Under the pieces are notes generated by a model that made no database searches, was not told where the DNA came from, and saw only the letters and a list, made by a program, of their open reading frames with translations. Both the position numbers and the translations under genes were made by a program. Positions 37,206 to 46,841 of a stretch of DNA of 64,000 bases are shown here, piece by piece. The DNA lies in assembly GCA_016235025.1 (NCBI GenBank), contig JACRMV010000002.1, positions 124,001 through 188,000 on the forward strand. The letters run 5' to 3'. The number at the start of each line of letters is the position of its first letter. The first letter of the stretch is position 1. Origin of the DNA: Rhodocyclales bacterium (GTDB lineage: Bacteria; Pseudomonadota; Gammaproteobacteria; Burkholderiales; Rhodocyclaceae).

Positions 37206-38273
37206 TCAGGCGGCGTCCTCGCAAGCTGGCGCAAGATGGCGTAAGAGGGCCCAGGCGACGTGCTCCCGCACCAGCGCCGACGGATGGTTGGCGCGATCGC
37301 GCAAGGCGGCGACTACAGCAGCAGACGTCGGCGCGTTACCCAGCGCCACGGCGATGTTGCGTAGCCACTGTTCATGGCCGATGCGTCGAATCGCCGAGCC
37401 GGCCAGTCGCTCATTGAATTCATTTTCTTCCCAGGCGAACAGCGCCACCAGCGTGACCTGATCCAGTTCATGACGCGGCGCGAAATCAGGCTCGCGGGTG
37501 AGGGGTGAGAATCGATTCCATGGACAGGCGAGCTGACAGTCGTCGCAGCCATAGATGCGGTTGCCCAGCAGCGGCCGCAGGCTTTCAGGGATGGAATTGT
37601 CGAGCTCGATGGTGAGGTAGGAGATGCACTTGCGCGCATCGATCCGGTACGGGGCAACGATGGCAGCTGTCGGGCAGCTGTCGATGCAGGCGGTGCAGGT
37701 GCCGCAGTGATCGGTTACCGGCGTGTCCGGCGGCAGGGGCAGACTGGTGTATATCTCGCCCAGGAAAAAATACGAGCCCGCATCGCGTTCGAGCAACAGC
37801 GTGTGCTTGCCGCGCCAGCCCAAACCACTTTGCTGCGCCAACTGGACTTCCATGACCGGCGCGGAATCAGTGAAGGCGCGGCAGAAAAACTCACCCATCC
37901 CGGTTAATTCGCTGGTCATTCTGTCGGCCAGGCGTTGCAGCCGTTGCCGGATCAGCTTGTGATAGTCGCGGCCGAGGGCGTAGCGTGAAATGAAGGCCTG
38001 CTCGGGGGCATCGAGGACGGCCCGGGAGTCGGCGCTGGCGCTACGGTAATTGATGCGGGCAGTGATGACGCTTTGCGTGCCCGGAACAAGCTCTGCCGGA
38101 CGGGTGCGTTTCGTGCCGTGGCGCGCCATATAATCCATCTCGCCCTGATAGCCCGCCGCCAGCCAGTCGGCCAGACCGCGTTCGGCATCGCCCGTAGCGG
38201 CGCGTGAAAAGCCAATGGCATCGAAGCCGAGCTCCTGGCCCCAGCGCCGAATGTCATTTTTTATCTGAGTCAT
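37206..38273 (-). CDS. queG: Epoxyqueuosine reductase QueG
   Basis: A 355-residue cobalamin-dependent enzyme for the last step of queuosine synthesis. Seen: 4Fe-4S motifs CGTCTACIDSCP and CDDCQLACPWN, and the C-terminal HEAT-like repeat (RNIAVALGNAPTSAAVVAALR) that contacts tRNA. The start MTQIKNDIRRW at 38273 is preferred; the extension to 38321 overlaps tsaE. A forward repeat copy lies antisense and is read as YRSASADSRAV after the first conserved strand. Confidence 0.95.
   Translation of the reverse strand: MTQIKNDIRRWGQELGFDAIGFSRAATGDAERGLADWLAAGYQGEMDYMARHGTKRTRPAELVPGTQSVITARINYRSASADSRAVLDAPEQAFISRYALGRDYHKLIRQRLQRLADRMTSELTGMGEFFCRAFTDSAPVMEVQLAQQSGLGWRGKHTLLLERDAGSYFFLGEIYTSLPLPPDTPVTDHCGTCTACIDSCPTAAIVAPYRIDARKCISYLTIELDNSIPESLRPLLGNRIYGCDDCQLACPWNRFSPLTREPDFAPRHELDQVTLVALFAWEENEFNERLAGSAIRRIGHEQWLRNIAVALGNAPTSAAVVAALRDRANHPSALVREHVAWALLRHLAPACEDAA
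38025..38047 (+). repeat. Dispersed repeat copy in queG
   Basis: GGAGTCGGCGCTGGCGCTAC followed by GGT, forward. Read antisense as SASADS. Confidence 0.65.
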
Positions 38274-38306
38274 GTTGTCCAACATCTGTTCGACGTGTTC
38301 CTTGCC

Positions 38307-38807
38307 ATGCCTGATGACCATCTTACTTTAGCGTTGCCGGATGAAGCTGCAACCCTGGCTTTTGGTGCTTGCCTGTCCTCCGCGCTGACCGCAGGAATGG
38401 TGGTCTGGCTCGAAGGTGACCTCGGCGCGGGCAAGACCACGCTGGTGCGCGGCCTGTTGCGTGCCGCCGGAGTCACCGGATCGGTCAGGAGCCCGACCTA
38501 TACACTGGTTGAAGTTCATCCCGTTTCTGGGTTAGACTTCTATCACTTTGATTTTTATCGGTTCAATCAGCCGGAGGATTTTCTCGATGCAGGGCTGGAT
38601 GAATACTTTCAGGGGCGTGGCATTTGTCTGGTCGAATGGCCTGACAAGGCGGTGCCCTATCTGCCCGGTGCCGATCTGCATCTCGGGCTGCGTCTCGCAA
38701 AAAATGACAGCCGCGAGCTGGAGTGCCGCGCCACAAGTGAGCGGGGCCGCGCATGCCTGATCGCGCTGAACGCCGCAGGCTGCTCAAGTTCACTGCCGCC
38801 AGCCTGA
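38307..38807 (+). CDS. tsaE: tRNA threonylcarbamoyladenosine biosynthesis ATPase TsaE
   Basis: A 166-residue ATPase of the TsaB-TsaD-TsaE t6A system. Walker A is EGDLGAGKTTLVRGLLRA; RSPTYTLVEVH follows, and YHFDFYRF carries the conserved His/Asp region; VEWPDKAVPYLP is near the C-terminus. It overlaps amiC by 55 bp, the usual tsaE-amiC pair, and is divergent from queG. Confidence 0.96.
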   Translation: MPDDHLTLALPDEAATLAFGACLSSALTAGMVVWLEGDLGAGKTTLVRGLLRAAGVTGSVRSPTYTLVEVHPVSGLDFYHFDFYRFNQPEDFLDAGLDEYFQGRGICLVEWPDKAVPYLPGADLHLGLRLAKNDSRELECRATSERGRACLIALNAAGCSSSLPPA

Positions 38808-40081
38808 CCCTCTGGGTCACAAAAGTCGGCGCCGGCGCTACGGCGCAGGGCGGCCGTGCGTCCGGCACGAGCAGCATCCTGGCGGTGCGCGTCTGGCCTG
38901 CGCCCGACTACACGCGGGTGACGCTGGAGCATGACCAGCCGATCAAATACAGTTACCTGCTGGTCAAGGATCCGGAACGGCTGGTGGTGGATATCGAGGG
39001 TGTCGAGTTCAATTCCGTGCTGCAATCCTTGCCCTCGAAGATTCTTGATTCCGACCCTTACATCAAGCTGATCCGTGCCGGTCGCAACAAACCGGGCGTG
39101 GTGCGGCTGGTGGTTGAACTCAAGGGCGAGGTGAAGCCGCAGGTATTCGAGTTGAATCCGGTCGGTGAATATGGTCATCGCCTGGTGCTGGATCTTTATC
39201 CGGCGGAACCGGTCGATCCCCTGATGGCGCTGCTGGACAAGCCGGAACCGGCGCCCCCCGCCGCCGAGCGGAAAGGGGAATCGAAAGCTGAAGCAAAGCC
39301 CGGCAGTGCCGAGCAGCCGGTGGCAAAAGCAACTGAAAAACCAGCGGGAAAACCCGAAATCGCGCGCCTGGTCACCATCGTCCTCGATCCCGGCCACGGC
39401 GGCGAAGACCCCGGCGCCGTGGGTCGTGGCGGCAGTTATGAAAAGAACGTGACGCTTTCCGTGGCGCATCGGCTGAAGGCAAAAATCGATGCTGTGCCCA
39501 ACATGCGCGCCCTGCTGACGCGTGACGGCGACTATTTCATTCCCTTGCACCAGCGGGTGCAAAAGGCGCGGCGGGTGCAGGCCGACCTCTTCGTCTCGGT
39601 TCATGCCGATGCCTTCATCAAGCCGACGGCGCGCGGCTCCAGCGTCTTCGTGCTGTCGGAAAACGGCGCCTCAAGCTCGGCGGCACGCTGGCTGGCGAAC
39701 AAGGAAAACGCCGCCGATCTGATCGGCGGCGTGAATATCGGGGTCAAGGATCCCTATCTGGCGCGCACACTGCTCGACCTCTCGCAAACGGCAACGCTTA
39801 ACGACAGCATGAAACTTGGCCGCGACGTGCTGGGCGAACTGGGCCGCATCAACACCTTGCACAAGGGACAGGTCGAGCAGGCCGGCTTCGCCGTGCTGAA
39901 GGCGCCCGACATTCCGTCGATCCTGATCGAGACCGCCTTCATCTCCAATCCCGAAGAAGAAAAGCGGCTCAACGACGAGGGCTACCAGGAGCAGATGGCC
40001 GAGGCCATCCTCAAGGGCCTGCGGCGTTATTTTGCCAAGAACCCACCACTGGCCAAGTCGAAACTGGCGCGGCTGGATTGA
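38753..40081 (+). CDS. amiC: N-acetylmuramoyl-L-alanine amidase AmiC
   Basis: A 442-residue periplasmic enzyme that splits peptidoglycan during cell separation. The start carries a twin-arginine signal (ERRRLLKFTAASLTLWVTKVG). Then an AMIN domain (about residues 40-155), a Pro/Ala/Lys linker (about 165-200), and the Amidase_3 domain with LDPGHGGEDPGAVG (zinc His), HADAFIKP, and ILIETAFISNPEEE. A forward repeat copy gives KVGAGATAQ directly after the signal h-region. Confidence 0.97.
   Translation: MPDRAERRRLLKFTAASLTLWVTKVGAGATAQGGRASGTSSILAVRVWPAPDYTRVTLEHDQPIKYSYLLVKDPERLVVDIEGVEFNSVLQSLPSKILDSDPYIKLIRAGRNKPGVVRLVVELKGEVKPQVFELNPVGEYGHRLVLDLYPAEPVDPLMALLDKPEPAPPAAERKGESKAEAKPGSAEQPVAKATEKPAGKPEIARLVTIVLDPGHGGEDPGAVGRGGSYEKNVTLSVAHRLKAKIDAVPNMRALLTRDGDYFIPLHQRVQKARRVQADLFVSVHADAFIKPTARGSSVFVLSENGASSSAARWLANKENAADLIGGVNIGVKDPYLARTLLDLSQTATLNDSMKLGRDVLGELGRINTLHKGQVEQAGFAVLKAPDIPSILIETAFISNPEEEKRLNDEGYQEQMAEAILKGLRRYFAKNPPLAKSKLARLD
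38821..38843 (+). repeat. Dispersed repeat copy in amiC
   Basis: AAAAGTCGGCGCCGGCGCTA followed by CGG, forward. Read as KVGAGATAQ at the end of the Tat signal. Confidence 0.75.
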
Positions 40082-40186
40082 TCTCGAGCGGCCGCAGGTG
40101 CTGCGTGTAACAGTGCTGCGAGTAACATCGCGGGTTGTGGCGGTGTGTCGAACACGGGTCAGCCAGTGTGAGGTGCGGGGGGGGAC

Positions 40187-41116
40187 TTGTTGAAAAATCT
40201 TCTGATCTGGATTGCTATCGGCCTTGGTCTGGTGACCATTTTCAGCCGCTATGGCCCGGCGCGGCAACAGATGCCGCAACTGGCGGCCAGAATACCTGCG
40301 GCAATCGCCTTGCTGCGCCCCTGCGAGCCCTTGCCTGCCGGTGGCTCGTCCTACCTTATCGATCCGGCGACGATGAAACGCACCGATGTCCTGTATGCCG
40401 GGCTGGAGGTGCAAAACCGGCACCACTTTCCGATGGTCGTGGTGCTCTCCGACCCCACGGAAGCCCGGCGCTATCAGGCCGTGTCGGTTCTCCCTGACAC
40501 GACCGCGCAGATCAGCATGCCAATTGGCCATTATGGAATGCAGGTGCTGGTGGGATCGAACTGGTGCAATCTCGATACGGGATTTTCTGACGGAGCGAGA
40601 GTCTCGATCAATGGCGGTGTGGCGATTCGGGCCGGGGTCACGACGCATGCGCAATTCACCGGTTCCGGCCCGCGTCCGGTGCAGTTTTCGCTTGTCTATA
40701 ACATCACGCGGCCGATGAGCGCCGAGGACGTCAGGCCGCCGGCTGAAGTCACGGGCAAGGGGAGCCTTGAGCTGCAGCAAACGCGTGAAGGTCATTATTT
40801 CAGTTCGGGAACCGTGAATGGTTTTCCCGTCGTTTTCATGATCGATACCGGGGCAACCACGGTATCGGTATCGTCTGCAGTTGCGTCACGGGCAGGCATC
40901 CAGGGCTGCGTGCAGCGCATGGCCTCCACCGCGAATGGAAAAATTCTCTCGTGTGAGGCGATCGCGCCTGAATTGACCTTCGGTGGTTTTCGGCTGACCA
41001 ACGTGGCCGTCAATGTGATGCCGAACATGACAGGACATGCCTTGCTGGGGATGAACGTGCTGCGCAATTTCCACCTTGAGCAGATCGATAAAAAAATGCG
41101 CATTTCCACACCGTGA
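40187..41116 (+). CDS. Membrane-anchored retropepsin-like aspartic protease
   Basis: A 309-residue protein with a TTG start and a GGGGGG site upstream. An N-terminal membrane segment (LLIWIAIGLGLVTIF) anchors it. The C-terminal domain (about residues 195-309) is the clan AA retropepsin-like TIGR02281 group: GTVNGFPVVFMIDTGATTVS with the catalytic Asp, NVMPNMTGHALLGMNVLRNF. The middle has no recognised domain. Substrate unknown; it is likely periplasmic. Confidence 0.85.
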   Translation: MLKNLLIWIAIGLGLVTIFSRYGPARQQMPQLAARIPAAIALLRPCEPLPAGGSSYLIDPATMKRTDVLYAGLEVQNRHHFPMVVVLSDPTEARRYQAVSVLPDTTAQISMPIGHYGMQVLVGSNWCNLDTGFSDGARVSINGGVAIRAGVTTHAQFTGSGPRPVQFSLVYNITRPMSAEDVRPPAEVTGKGSLELQQTREGHYFSSGTVNGFPVVFMIDTGATTVSVSSAVASRAGIQGCVQRMASTANGKILSCEAIAPELTFGGFRLTNVAVNVMPNMTGHALLGMNVLRNFHLEQIDKKMRISTP

Positions 41117-41130
41117 CGAACCGGCAGTTG

Positions 41131-41154
41131 CCGTGAGCATGGCCGTGAGCATGG
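41131..41154 (+). repeat. Two tandem copies of CCGTGAGCATGG
   Basis: Two perfect 12-bp direct copies in the gap before ribF. Probably incidental. Confidence 0.4.
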
Positions 41155-41225
41155 CCGCGTAATGCCTGGCCCGGATCGACAGGGGTCATTCAGGCCGCAG
41201 GCGAGCCCGTTGGCGGCAAAGCGCT

Positions 41226-41234
41226 TGATATAAT
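41226..41234 (+). promoter_or_regulatory. Extended -10 promoter of the ribF-ileS operon
   Basis: TGATATAAT, an extended -10 box, lies 36 nt before the ribF ATG. No clear -35 box is visible. Confidence 0.55.
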
Positions 41235-41269
41235 CGCAGCTTCCTTCTGCCTCAATCCACAACGCTTCC

Positions 41270-42002
41270 ATGCAGGTTTTTCGCGGGGTTCCCGAGCGGG
41301 CGACGACGTCCACGGTGCTCACCATCGGCAATTTCGATGGCGTGCATCGCGGCCATCGTGCGCTGCTGGCCGAATTGACGGCCAAGGCGCGCGCGCTGGC
41401 GCTGCCGGCGACGGTGCTCACCTTCGAGCCGCATCCACGCGAATTCTTTGCTCCGGAGACAGCGCCGGCACGGCTCTCCAGCCTGCGCGAGAAGCTCGAA
41501 CTGCTGGCCGATTGCGGCGTCGAGCGGGTGCATGTGTGCCGCTTCGACCAGAAGCTGGCGGCGTTGACGGCGGCGCAGTTCATCGAACGCATCCTGGTGC
41601 AGGGCCTGTCATTGCGCTATCTGGTCATCGGCGACGATTTTCGCTTCGGCCAGGGGCGCGGCGGTGATTTTGCCCTGCTGCAACAGGAACATCCATATCA
41701 AGCACGCGCGCCTGCCGCTCGCGGGCGTGTTTGCGGTTACGGTCTCCGGTCTCGCGGCATCGCCCCTGCCCGGCGCCGCCAGCCTCGGCGTGCGGCCGAC
41801 GCTCGGCGACGGGCTCAAGCCGGTGCTGGAAGTCCATCTGCTGGATTTCTCGCGTGACATCTACGGCGCGCATGTGACGGTCAATTTTTTGCACAAACTG
41901 CGCGCCGAAGAAAAATACGATTCCCTCGCTGCGCTCAAGGCGCAAATCGCCTGCGATGTCGCCAGCGTGCGGCGCTACTTCGAAAGCCTGCCCCATGACT
42001 GA
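41270..42002 (+). pseudogene. ribF: ribF (riboflavin kinase/FMN adenylyltransferase) with internal deletion and frameshift
   Basis: The first 138 or so residues are a normal FAD synthetase domain (LTIGNFDGVHRGHRALLAEL, FEPHPREFFAPETAPARLSS, LVIGDDFRFGQGRGGDFALL). After LLQQE the frame continues into unrelated sequence and stops at 41857. From 41688 a different frame restores the end of the flavokinase domain ([61 protein letters not shown]). About 65 codons, including the TR(I)R helix and GFPTAN, are missing at 41685-41690. As written it cannot make riboflavin kinase. A sequencing or assembly loss is possible. Confidence 0.85.
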
Positions 42003-44946
42003 TCCGAAGAAAGACTACCGCAAGACCCTCAACATGCCGGACACGCCGTTCCCGATGCGGGGCGATCTGGCCAGGCGCGAGCCGGGCTGGATCAAGGACT
42101 GGCAGGAAAAGCGGCTCTACCAGAAAATCCGCACGGCGACGCAGGGTCGTCCGCGCTTCGTGCTGCATGATGGCCCGCCCTATGCCAACGGCGATATCCA
42201 CCTCGGGCATGCGGTGAACAAGATACTCAAGGACATCATCGTCCGCTCGAAAACCCTGGCCGGGTTCGATGCGCCCTATGTGCCGGGCTGGGACTGCCAC
42301 GGCCTGCCGATCGAACACAAGATCGAAGTCCAGCACGGCAAGAATCTGCCGGCCGACAGGGTGCGCGCACTGTGTCGCGCCTTTGCCGCCGAGCAGGTCG
42401 AAATCCAGAAAAAAGGCTTCATCCGCCTGGGCGTGCTGGGCGACTGGGATCGCCCGTACCTGACGATGGACTTCGCCAACGAGGCCGGCGAGATTCGCGC
42501 GCTGGCCGAGATGGTCAGGCAGGGCTGGGTGTTCAAGGGCCTCAAGCCGGTCAATTGGTGCTTCGATTGTGGCTCGGCGCTGGCCGAGGCCGAGGTCGAG
42601 TACGCCGACAAGCAAAGTCCGGCGGTTGATGTCGGCTTCCGCTGCGCCGAGCCGGAAAAGCTCGCCGCTGCGTTTGCTATCGCCGTGTCGCCCGCGCCGA
42701 CTTTTGCCGTGATCTGGACCACCACGCCGTGGACGATTCCCTCCAACCAGGCGCTCAATGTCCATCCCGAGCTCGACTATGCGCTGGTCGAGACGCCGCG
42801 CGGCGTGCTGCTGCTGGCGGTCGATCTGGTCGAGGCCAGTCTCAGGCGTTATGGCCTCGCAGGGACCACGCTGGCAACGACGAAGGGCGCGGCGCTGGCC
42901 GGTATCCGTTTCCATCATCCGCTGTACGAGCGCAGCGGGCCGGTGATTCCCGCCGACTATGTCGGCGTCGATGCCGGCACCGGCGTCGTCCATGCCGCAC
43001 CGGCCTATGGCGTCGAGGACTTCGTTTCCTGCCTGAGTCACGGCTTCAGCTTCGACGATATTCTGAATCCGGTACAGGCCAACGGCGTATATGCCGACAC
43101 GCTGCCCTTCTTCGGCGGCCTGCATATCTGGAAGGCCAATCCGCTGATCGTTGCCAGGCTCGACGAAGTCGGCGCGCTGTTTTCGCACGAAAAGATCACA
43201 CACAGCTACATGCACTGCTGGCGGCATCGCACGCCGATCATCTATCGCGCCACGCCGCAGTGGTTTGTCGGCATGGATCGGGTGGCAAGCCACCCGATCC
43301 ATGCCGGGAAAGGTGACGACAATCCCCCCAACCCCCTTTCCGGGAAAGGGGGCGGTGAAAATGGGCCGCCTGCGGCGACAAAGGAGAAACAGCTCAGCCT
43401 GCGCGAGCTGGCGCTGAAAGGCATCGACGAAACGACGTTCTATCCCGACTGGGGTCAGGCGCGCTTGCGGGCGATGATCGCCAACCGGCCGGACTGGTGC
43501 ATCTCGCGCCAGCGCACTTGGGGCGTGCCGATTCCGTTCTTCCTGCACCAGGCGAGCGGCGAACTGCATCCGCGCACCGTCGAATTGATGGAAGTCGTGG
43601 CGCAACGGGTCGAGAAAGAGGGCATTGAAGCCTGGTTTCAGCTCGATGCTGCCGAACTGCTGGGCGACGACGCGGCGCAGTACCGCAAGATCAGCGACAC
43701 GCTGGATGTCTGGTTCGATTCCGGCACCACTCACTGGCATGTGCTGCGCGGCTCGCACCCTGATGCTGTGGCAACTTCGGGACGCTTTGCCGATCTCTAT
43801 CTGGAAGGCTCCGACCAGCATCGCGGCTGGTTTCATTCGTCCCTGCTCACCGGCTGCGCGATCGATGGTCGCCCGCCCTATCAGGCGCTGCTGACGCACG
43901 GCTTCACGGTCGATGCGCAGGGGCGCAAGATGAGCAAGTCGCTCGGCAACGGCATCGAGCCACAGGAAATCGGCGACAAGCTGGGCGTCGAAATCCTGCG
44001 CTTGTGGCTGGCGGCGACCGACTATTCGGGCGAGCTGTCGATCTCGAAGGAGATTCTCGACCGGGTGGTCGAGGTCTATCGCCGGCTGCGCAACACGCTG
44101 CGCTTTCTGCTCGCCAACACCGCCGATTTCGATCCGGCGCGGCATCTGCTGCCTCCCGCCGAGTGGCTGGAGATCGACCGCTATGCGCTGGTCTTGACGC
44201 AGCAGCTGCAGGCGCAGTGCATCGCCGATTACGAGCGGTTCGAGTTTCACAAGGTCGTCCAGGCGCTGCAAAATTTCTGCGCCGAAGACCTCGGCGCCTT
44301 CTATCTCGACATCCTCAAGGACCGGCTCTACACTACCGCGCCGGGCTCGCATGCACGGCGCGCGGCGCAGAGTGCGCTGTGGCATATCCTGCAATCAGTC
44401 GCACGCCTGATGGCGCCGATTCTCGCCTTCACTGCCGAGGAAATCTGGCAGATCGCCGGCGTCGGTCAGAAGGAGAGCGTGATGTTATCGACTTGGCATG
44501 CGCTGCCGGAGCTGGCCGAAAAGTCGGTGCTGGTGGCACGGTGGACCCAACTGCGCGCAGTGAAAGGTACGGTTGCCGGCGTGCTGGAAGCGTTGCGGAC
44601 AGCCGGAAAAATCGGCTCCTCGCTGCAAGCCGAAGTGCATATCGAGGCGGCCGGCGAGGTGTACGCGCATCTTGCTGCGCTGGGCGATGATCTCAAGTTC
44701 GTCTTCATCTGCTCGAAGGTCACGCTGGAAAAATCCGGCGCTGATGACGACCCGAAAGTAGTGCAAAGCCAGGCGAATGACGCGGCGAACGTCACCGCCG
44801 TCCCCAGCGCGCATCCGAAATGCGTGCGCTGCTGGCACTGGCGCGAGGATGTGGGTCACCATGCGCATGCGGCGGAGCATCCCGAGCTGTGTGGCCGCTG
44901 CGCGACCAACCTGCATGGCCCGGGCGAGGTACGTCACTTTGCTTAA
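41995..44946 (+). CDS. ileS: Isoleucyl-tRNA synthetase with three repeat inserts
   Basis: A 983-residue class I synthetase, about 45-50 residues longer than usual for the group. The start [15 protein letters not shown] overlaps the ribF stop. Motifs: [15 protein letters not shown] (HIGH), [14 protein letters not shown]1 editing domain ([12 protein letters not shown]), C-terminal zinc finger [17 protein letters not shown]. Inserts: SPAPTF before VIWTTTPW; a palindromic segment (about 427-466) in the CP1 domain; and [10 protein letters not shown] before the zinc finger. Conserved motifs remain intact. Confidence 0.97.
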   Translation: MTDPKKDYRKTLNMPDTPFPMRGDLARREPGWIKDWQEKRLYQKIRTATQGRPRFVLHDGPPYANGDIHLGHAVNKILKDIIVRSKTLAGFDAPYVPGWDCHGLPIEHKIEVQHGKNLPADRVRALCRAFAAEQVEIQKKGFIRLGVLGDWDRPYLTMDFANEAGEIRALAEMVRQGWVFKGLKPVNWCFDCGSALAEAEVEYADKQSPAVDVGFRCAEPEKLAAAFAIAVSPAPTFAVIWTTTPWTIPSNQALNVHPELDYALVETPRGVLLLAVDLVEASLRRYGLAGTTLATTKGAALAGIRFHHPLYERSGPVIPADYVGVDAGTGVVHAAPAYGVEDFVSCLSHGFSFDDILNPVQANGVYADTLPFFGGLHIWKANPLIVARLDEVGALFSHEKITHSYMHCWRHRTPIIYRATPQWFVGMDRVASHPIHAGKGDDNPPNPLSGKGGGENGPPAATKEKQLSLRELALKGIDETTFYPDWGQARLRAMIANRPDWCISRQRTWGVPIPFFLHQASGELHPRTVELMEVVAQRVEKEGIEAWFQLDAAELLGDDAAQYRKISDTLDVWFDSGTTHWHVLRGSHPDAVATSGRFADLYLEGSDQHRGWFHSSLLTGCAIDGRPPYQALLTHGFTVDAQGRKMSKSLGNGIEPQEIGDKLGVEILRLWLAATDYSGELSISKEILDRVVEVYRRLRNTLRFLLANTADFDPARHLLPPAEWLEIDRYALVLTQQLQAQCIADYERFEFHKVVQALQNFCAEDLGAFYLDILKDRLYTTAPGSHARRAAQSALWHILQSVARLMAPILAFTAEEIWQIAGVGQKESVMLSTWHALPELAEKSVLVARWTQLRAVKGTVAGVLEALRTAGKIGSSLQAEVHIEAAGEVYAHLAALGDDLKFVFICSKVTLEKSGADDDPKVVQSQANDAANVTAVPSAHPKCVRCWHWREDVGHHAHAAEHPELCGRCATNLHGPGEVRHFA
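42682..42705 (-). repeat. Dispersed repeat copy 1 in ileS
   Basis: GCCGTGTCGCCCGCGCCGAC followed by TTTT, reverse. Read as AVSPAPTF. Confidence 0.75.
43269..43395. repeat. Palindromic insert in ileS
   Basis: An 18-bp arm CGGCATGGATCGGGTGGC and its perfect complement flank AA (43269-43306). A second perfect palindrome, CCCCCTTTCC-G-GGAAAGGGGG, is at 43332-43352. Together they add about 35 residues ([19 protein letters not shown]) between WFVGMDR and the conserved [19 protein letters not shown]. Confidence 0.75.
44729..44776 (+). repeat. Extended repeat copy in ileS
   Basis: AAAAATCCGGCGCTGATGAC continues as GACCCGAAAGTAGTGCAAAG and CCAGGCG. Read as [14 protein letters not shown]. It pairs closely with the copy in ispH. 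Confidence 0.8.
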
Positions 44947-45424
44947 GTCATCGCCGCGACTGGCTGGCTGGCTGCTGCTGGCTGCCTGCGTTATCGTCCT
45001 CGATCAGGCGAGCAAGGCGTGGGTGCTGGCGAATTTCAGGCTCATGGAAACCCAGCCCGTGACCTCTTTTTTCAACCTGATCCTGATTTTCAATTCCGGC
45101 GCCGCCTTCAGTTTCCTGGCAACGGCAGGTGGTTGGCAGAAGTGGTTTTTCGTCGGGCTGGCGCTAGCCGTTGCGGCGGTATTGCTGCGCATGTTGCGCC
45201 AGCATGCCGCAGAGCGGTTGCTGCCCGCCGCGCTGGCCTTGATTCTTGGCGGCGCGTTGGGCAACGTTGTCGATCGCCTGCGCTTCGATGCCGTGGTCGA
45301 TTTTCTCGATTTTTATCTGGCGGGCTATCATTGGCCGGCCTTCAATGTGGCCGACTCGGCCATCACGATCGGCGTTGTCCTGATGCTGGTGCATCAGTTG
45401 CGACAGCCCAGGGAAAACAAATGA
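44939..45424 (+). CDS. lspA: Lipoprotein signal peptidase
   Basis: A 161-residue inner-membrane aspartic protease that cuts prolipoproteins. The TTG start ([11 protein letters not shown]) overlaps the ileS stop. Four membrane segments; [39 protein letters not shown] and FNVADSAIT, with the catalytic Asp pair in the last two. The usual position after ileS. Confidence 0.96.
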   Translation: MLKSSPRLAGWLLLAACVIVLDQASKAWVLANFRLMETQPVTSFFNLILIFNSGAAFSFLATAGGWQKWFFVGLALAVAAVLLRMLRQHAAERLLPAALALILGGALGNVVDRLRFDAVVDFLDFYLAGYHWPAFNVADSAITIGVVLMLVHQLRQPRENK

Positions 45425-45861
45425 ACAAAACCGTTGAAGTGATTGCACCGGACAGCCTGATTACCTTGCACTACCGTGTGACCACGGCGACCGGCGATGA
45501 ACTGGTGAGCACCTTCAACCATACGCCCGCCGTACTGCAACTGGGTTCGGGCGAATTGGCGCCGCCCTTCGAGCAGTGCCTGGTTGGCCTTTCGGTCGGC
45601 GCGCGGCAGATATTTGTGCTGCAACCCGAGCAGGCCTTCGGCCCGCGCAACACAGAATTGGTGCGCCGCGTTGCGCGTGTCTCGCTGCCTGCCGATGCCA
45701 ATCTTGAACTGCATGGCCGCATCGAACTCATGGCGCCCGGCGGCCAGCCATTCTCCGGCATCGTGCGCGAGCTCGACGCCGATGCCGTGCTAATCGACTT
45801 CAATCATCCGCTCGTCGGCCAAGTGCTCTCGTTCGAGGCGGAAATCATCGGGATACTTTGA
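45421..45861 (+). CDS. fkpB: FKBP-type peptidyl-prolyl isomerase (SlpA/FkpB)
   Basis: A 146-residue proline isomerase. Start [20 protein letters not shown] overlaps the lspA stop as ATGA. The FKBP core [28 protein letters not shown] and the insert-in-flap region ([14 protein letters not shown]) are present. It is the standard gene between lspA and ispH in this operon. Confidence 0.95.
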   Translation: MNKTVEVIAPDSLITLHYRVTTATGDELVSTFNHTPAVLQLGSGELAPPFEQCLVGLSVGARQIFVLQPEQAFGPRNTELVRRVARVSLPADANLELHGRIELMAPGGQPFSGIVRELDADAVLIDFNHPLVGQVLSFEAEIIGIL

Positions 45862-45862
45862 G

Positions 45863-46840
45863 ATGCAAACCATCCTGCTTGCCAATCCCCGTGGTTTTTG
45901 CGCCGGCGTCGAGCGTGCAATCGCCATTGTCGAGCGCGCGCTGGAGCAGTTCGGGGCGCCGATCTATGTTCGTCACGAGGTGGTGCATAACCGCTTCGTG
46001 GTGGATGGCCTCAAGGCCAAGGGTGCGATTTTCATCGAGAATCTGGCCGATGTTCCGCCCGGCGCGACGCTGATTTTCAGCGCCCACGGCGTTCCCGAGT
46101 CGGTGCGCAGCGAGGCGGCAAGACGTGACTTCAAGCTGTTCGATGCCACCTGTCCGCTGGTGACCAAGGTGCATCGGGAAGTCCAGCGTTTGCACGAGCA
46201 GGGTTATCAGATCGTGATGATCGGGCACAAGGGCCACCCCGAGGTGGAAGGCACGATGGGGCAGGCGAGCGGCGGCATGCATCTGGTCGAAACGGTTGCC
46301 GATGTCGCCCTGCTGGAGCCCGGGAAAGCCGGTGTTGGCGACGACCCGAAGGTAGTGCAGAGCAAGGCGAGCGAGCCTCAAAAATTCGCCTATGTGACAC
46401 AAACCACGCTCTCGGTCGACGATGCCGCAGAAATCGTTGCCGCGCTCAGGCTGCGTTTCCCCGGCATCGTCGGGCCGAAGAAGGACGACATCTGCTACGC
46501 CACGCAAAATCGCCAGGATGCGGTGAAGGCGATGATTGGCCGGATCGATCTGCTGCTGGTCGTCGGTTCGCAAACCAGTTCCAACTCCAACCGCCTGCGC
46601 GAAGTCGCTGCCAATGCCGGGATTGCCGCGTATCTGGTGGATGGCGCGGAGCAGATCGATCCGGCCTGGCTCGCCGGCAAAACCCGTATCGGCCTCACCG
46701 CAGGGGCCTCGGCGCCGGAAGTGCTGGTCGATGGCGTCGTGGAGCGATTGCAGGAACTGGGCGCGGGACAGGTGGCGCGGCTCGAAGGCGTAGCCGAGAA
46801 TGTCAATTTTCCCTTGCCGAAGGAATTGCTCTCGTTCTGA
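45863..46840 (+). CDS. ispH: 4-hydroxy-3-methylbut-2-enyl diphosphate reductase
   Basis: A 325-residue 4Fe-4S enzyme of the last MEP-pathway step. Cluster cysteines: [23 protein letters not shown] and [13 protein letters not shown]. It starts one base after fkpB. An extended repeat inserts about 18 residues ([18 protein letters not shown]) before [14 protein letters not shown], where relatives have a short loop; the enzyme motifs are intact. Confidence 0.97.
   Translation: MQTILLANPRGFCAGVERAIAIVERALEQFGAPIYVRHEVVHNRFVVDGLKAKGAIFIENLADVPPGATLIFSAHGVPESVRSEAARRDFKLFDATCPLVTKVHREVQRLHEQGYQIVMIGHKGHPEVEGTMGQASGGMHLVETVADVALLEPGKAGVGDDPKVVQSKASEPQKFAYVTQTTLSVDDAAEIVAALRLRFPGIVGPKKDDICYATQNRQDAVKAMIGRIDLLLVVGSQTSSNSNRLREVAANAGIAAYLVDGAEQIDPAWLAGKTRIGLTAGASAPEVLVDGVVERLQELGAGQVARLEGVAENVNFPLPKELLSF
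46324..46371 (+). repeat. Extended repeat copy in ispH
   Basis: GAAAGCCGGTGTTGGCGACG continues as ACCCGAAGGTAGTGCAGAGC and AAGGCGAG. Read as [15 protein letters not shown]. Closely similar to the ileS copy. Confidence 0.8.
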
Positions 46841-46841
46841 T

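Noticed and set aside
37250..37285. Repeat-like CACCAGCGCCGACGG in queG
   Set aside because: No T-run; the sequence codes for the normal HEAT repeat NHPSALVREHVAWALL.
41956..41994. Longer ileS start at 41956
   Set aside because: The ATG at 41995 matches the family N-terminus and overlaps the ribF stop; the extension lies inside ribF codons.
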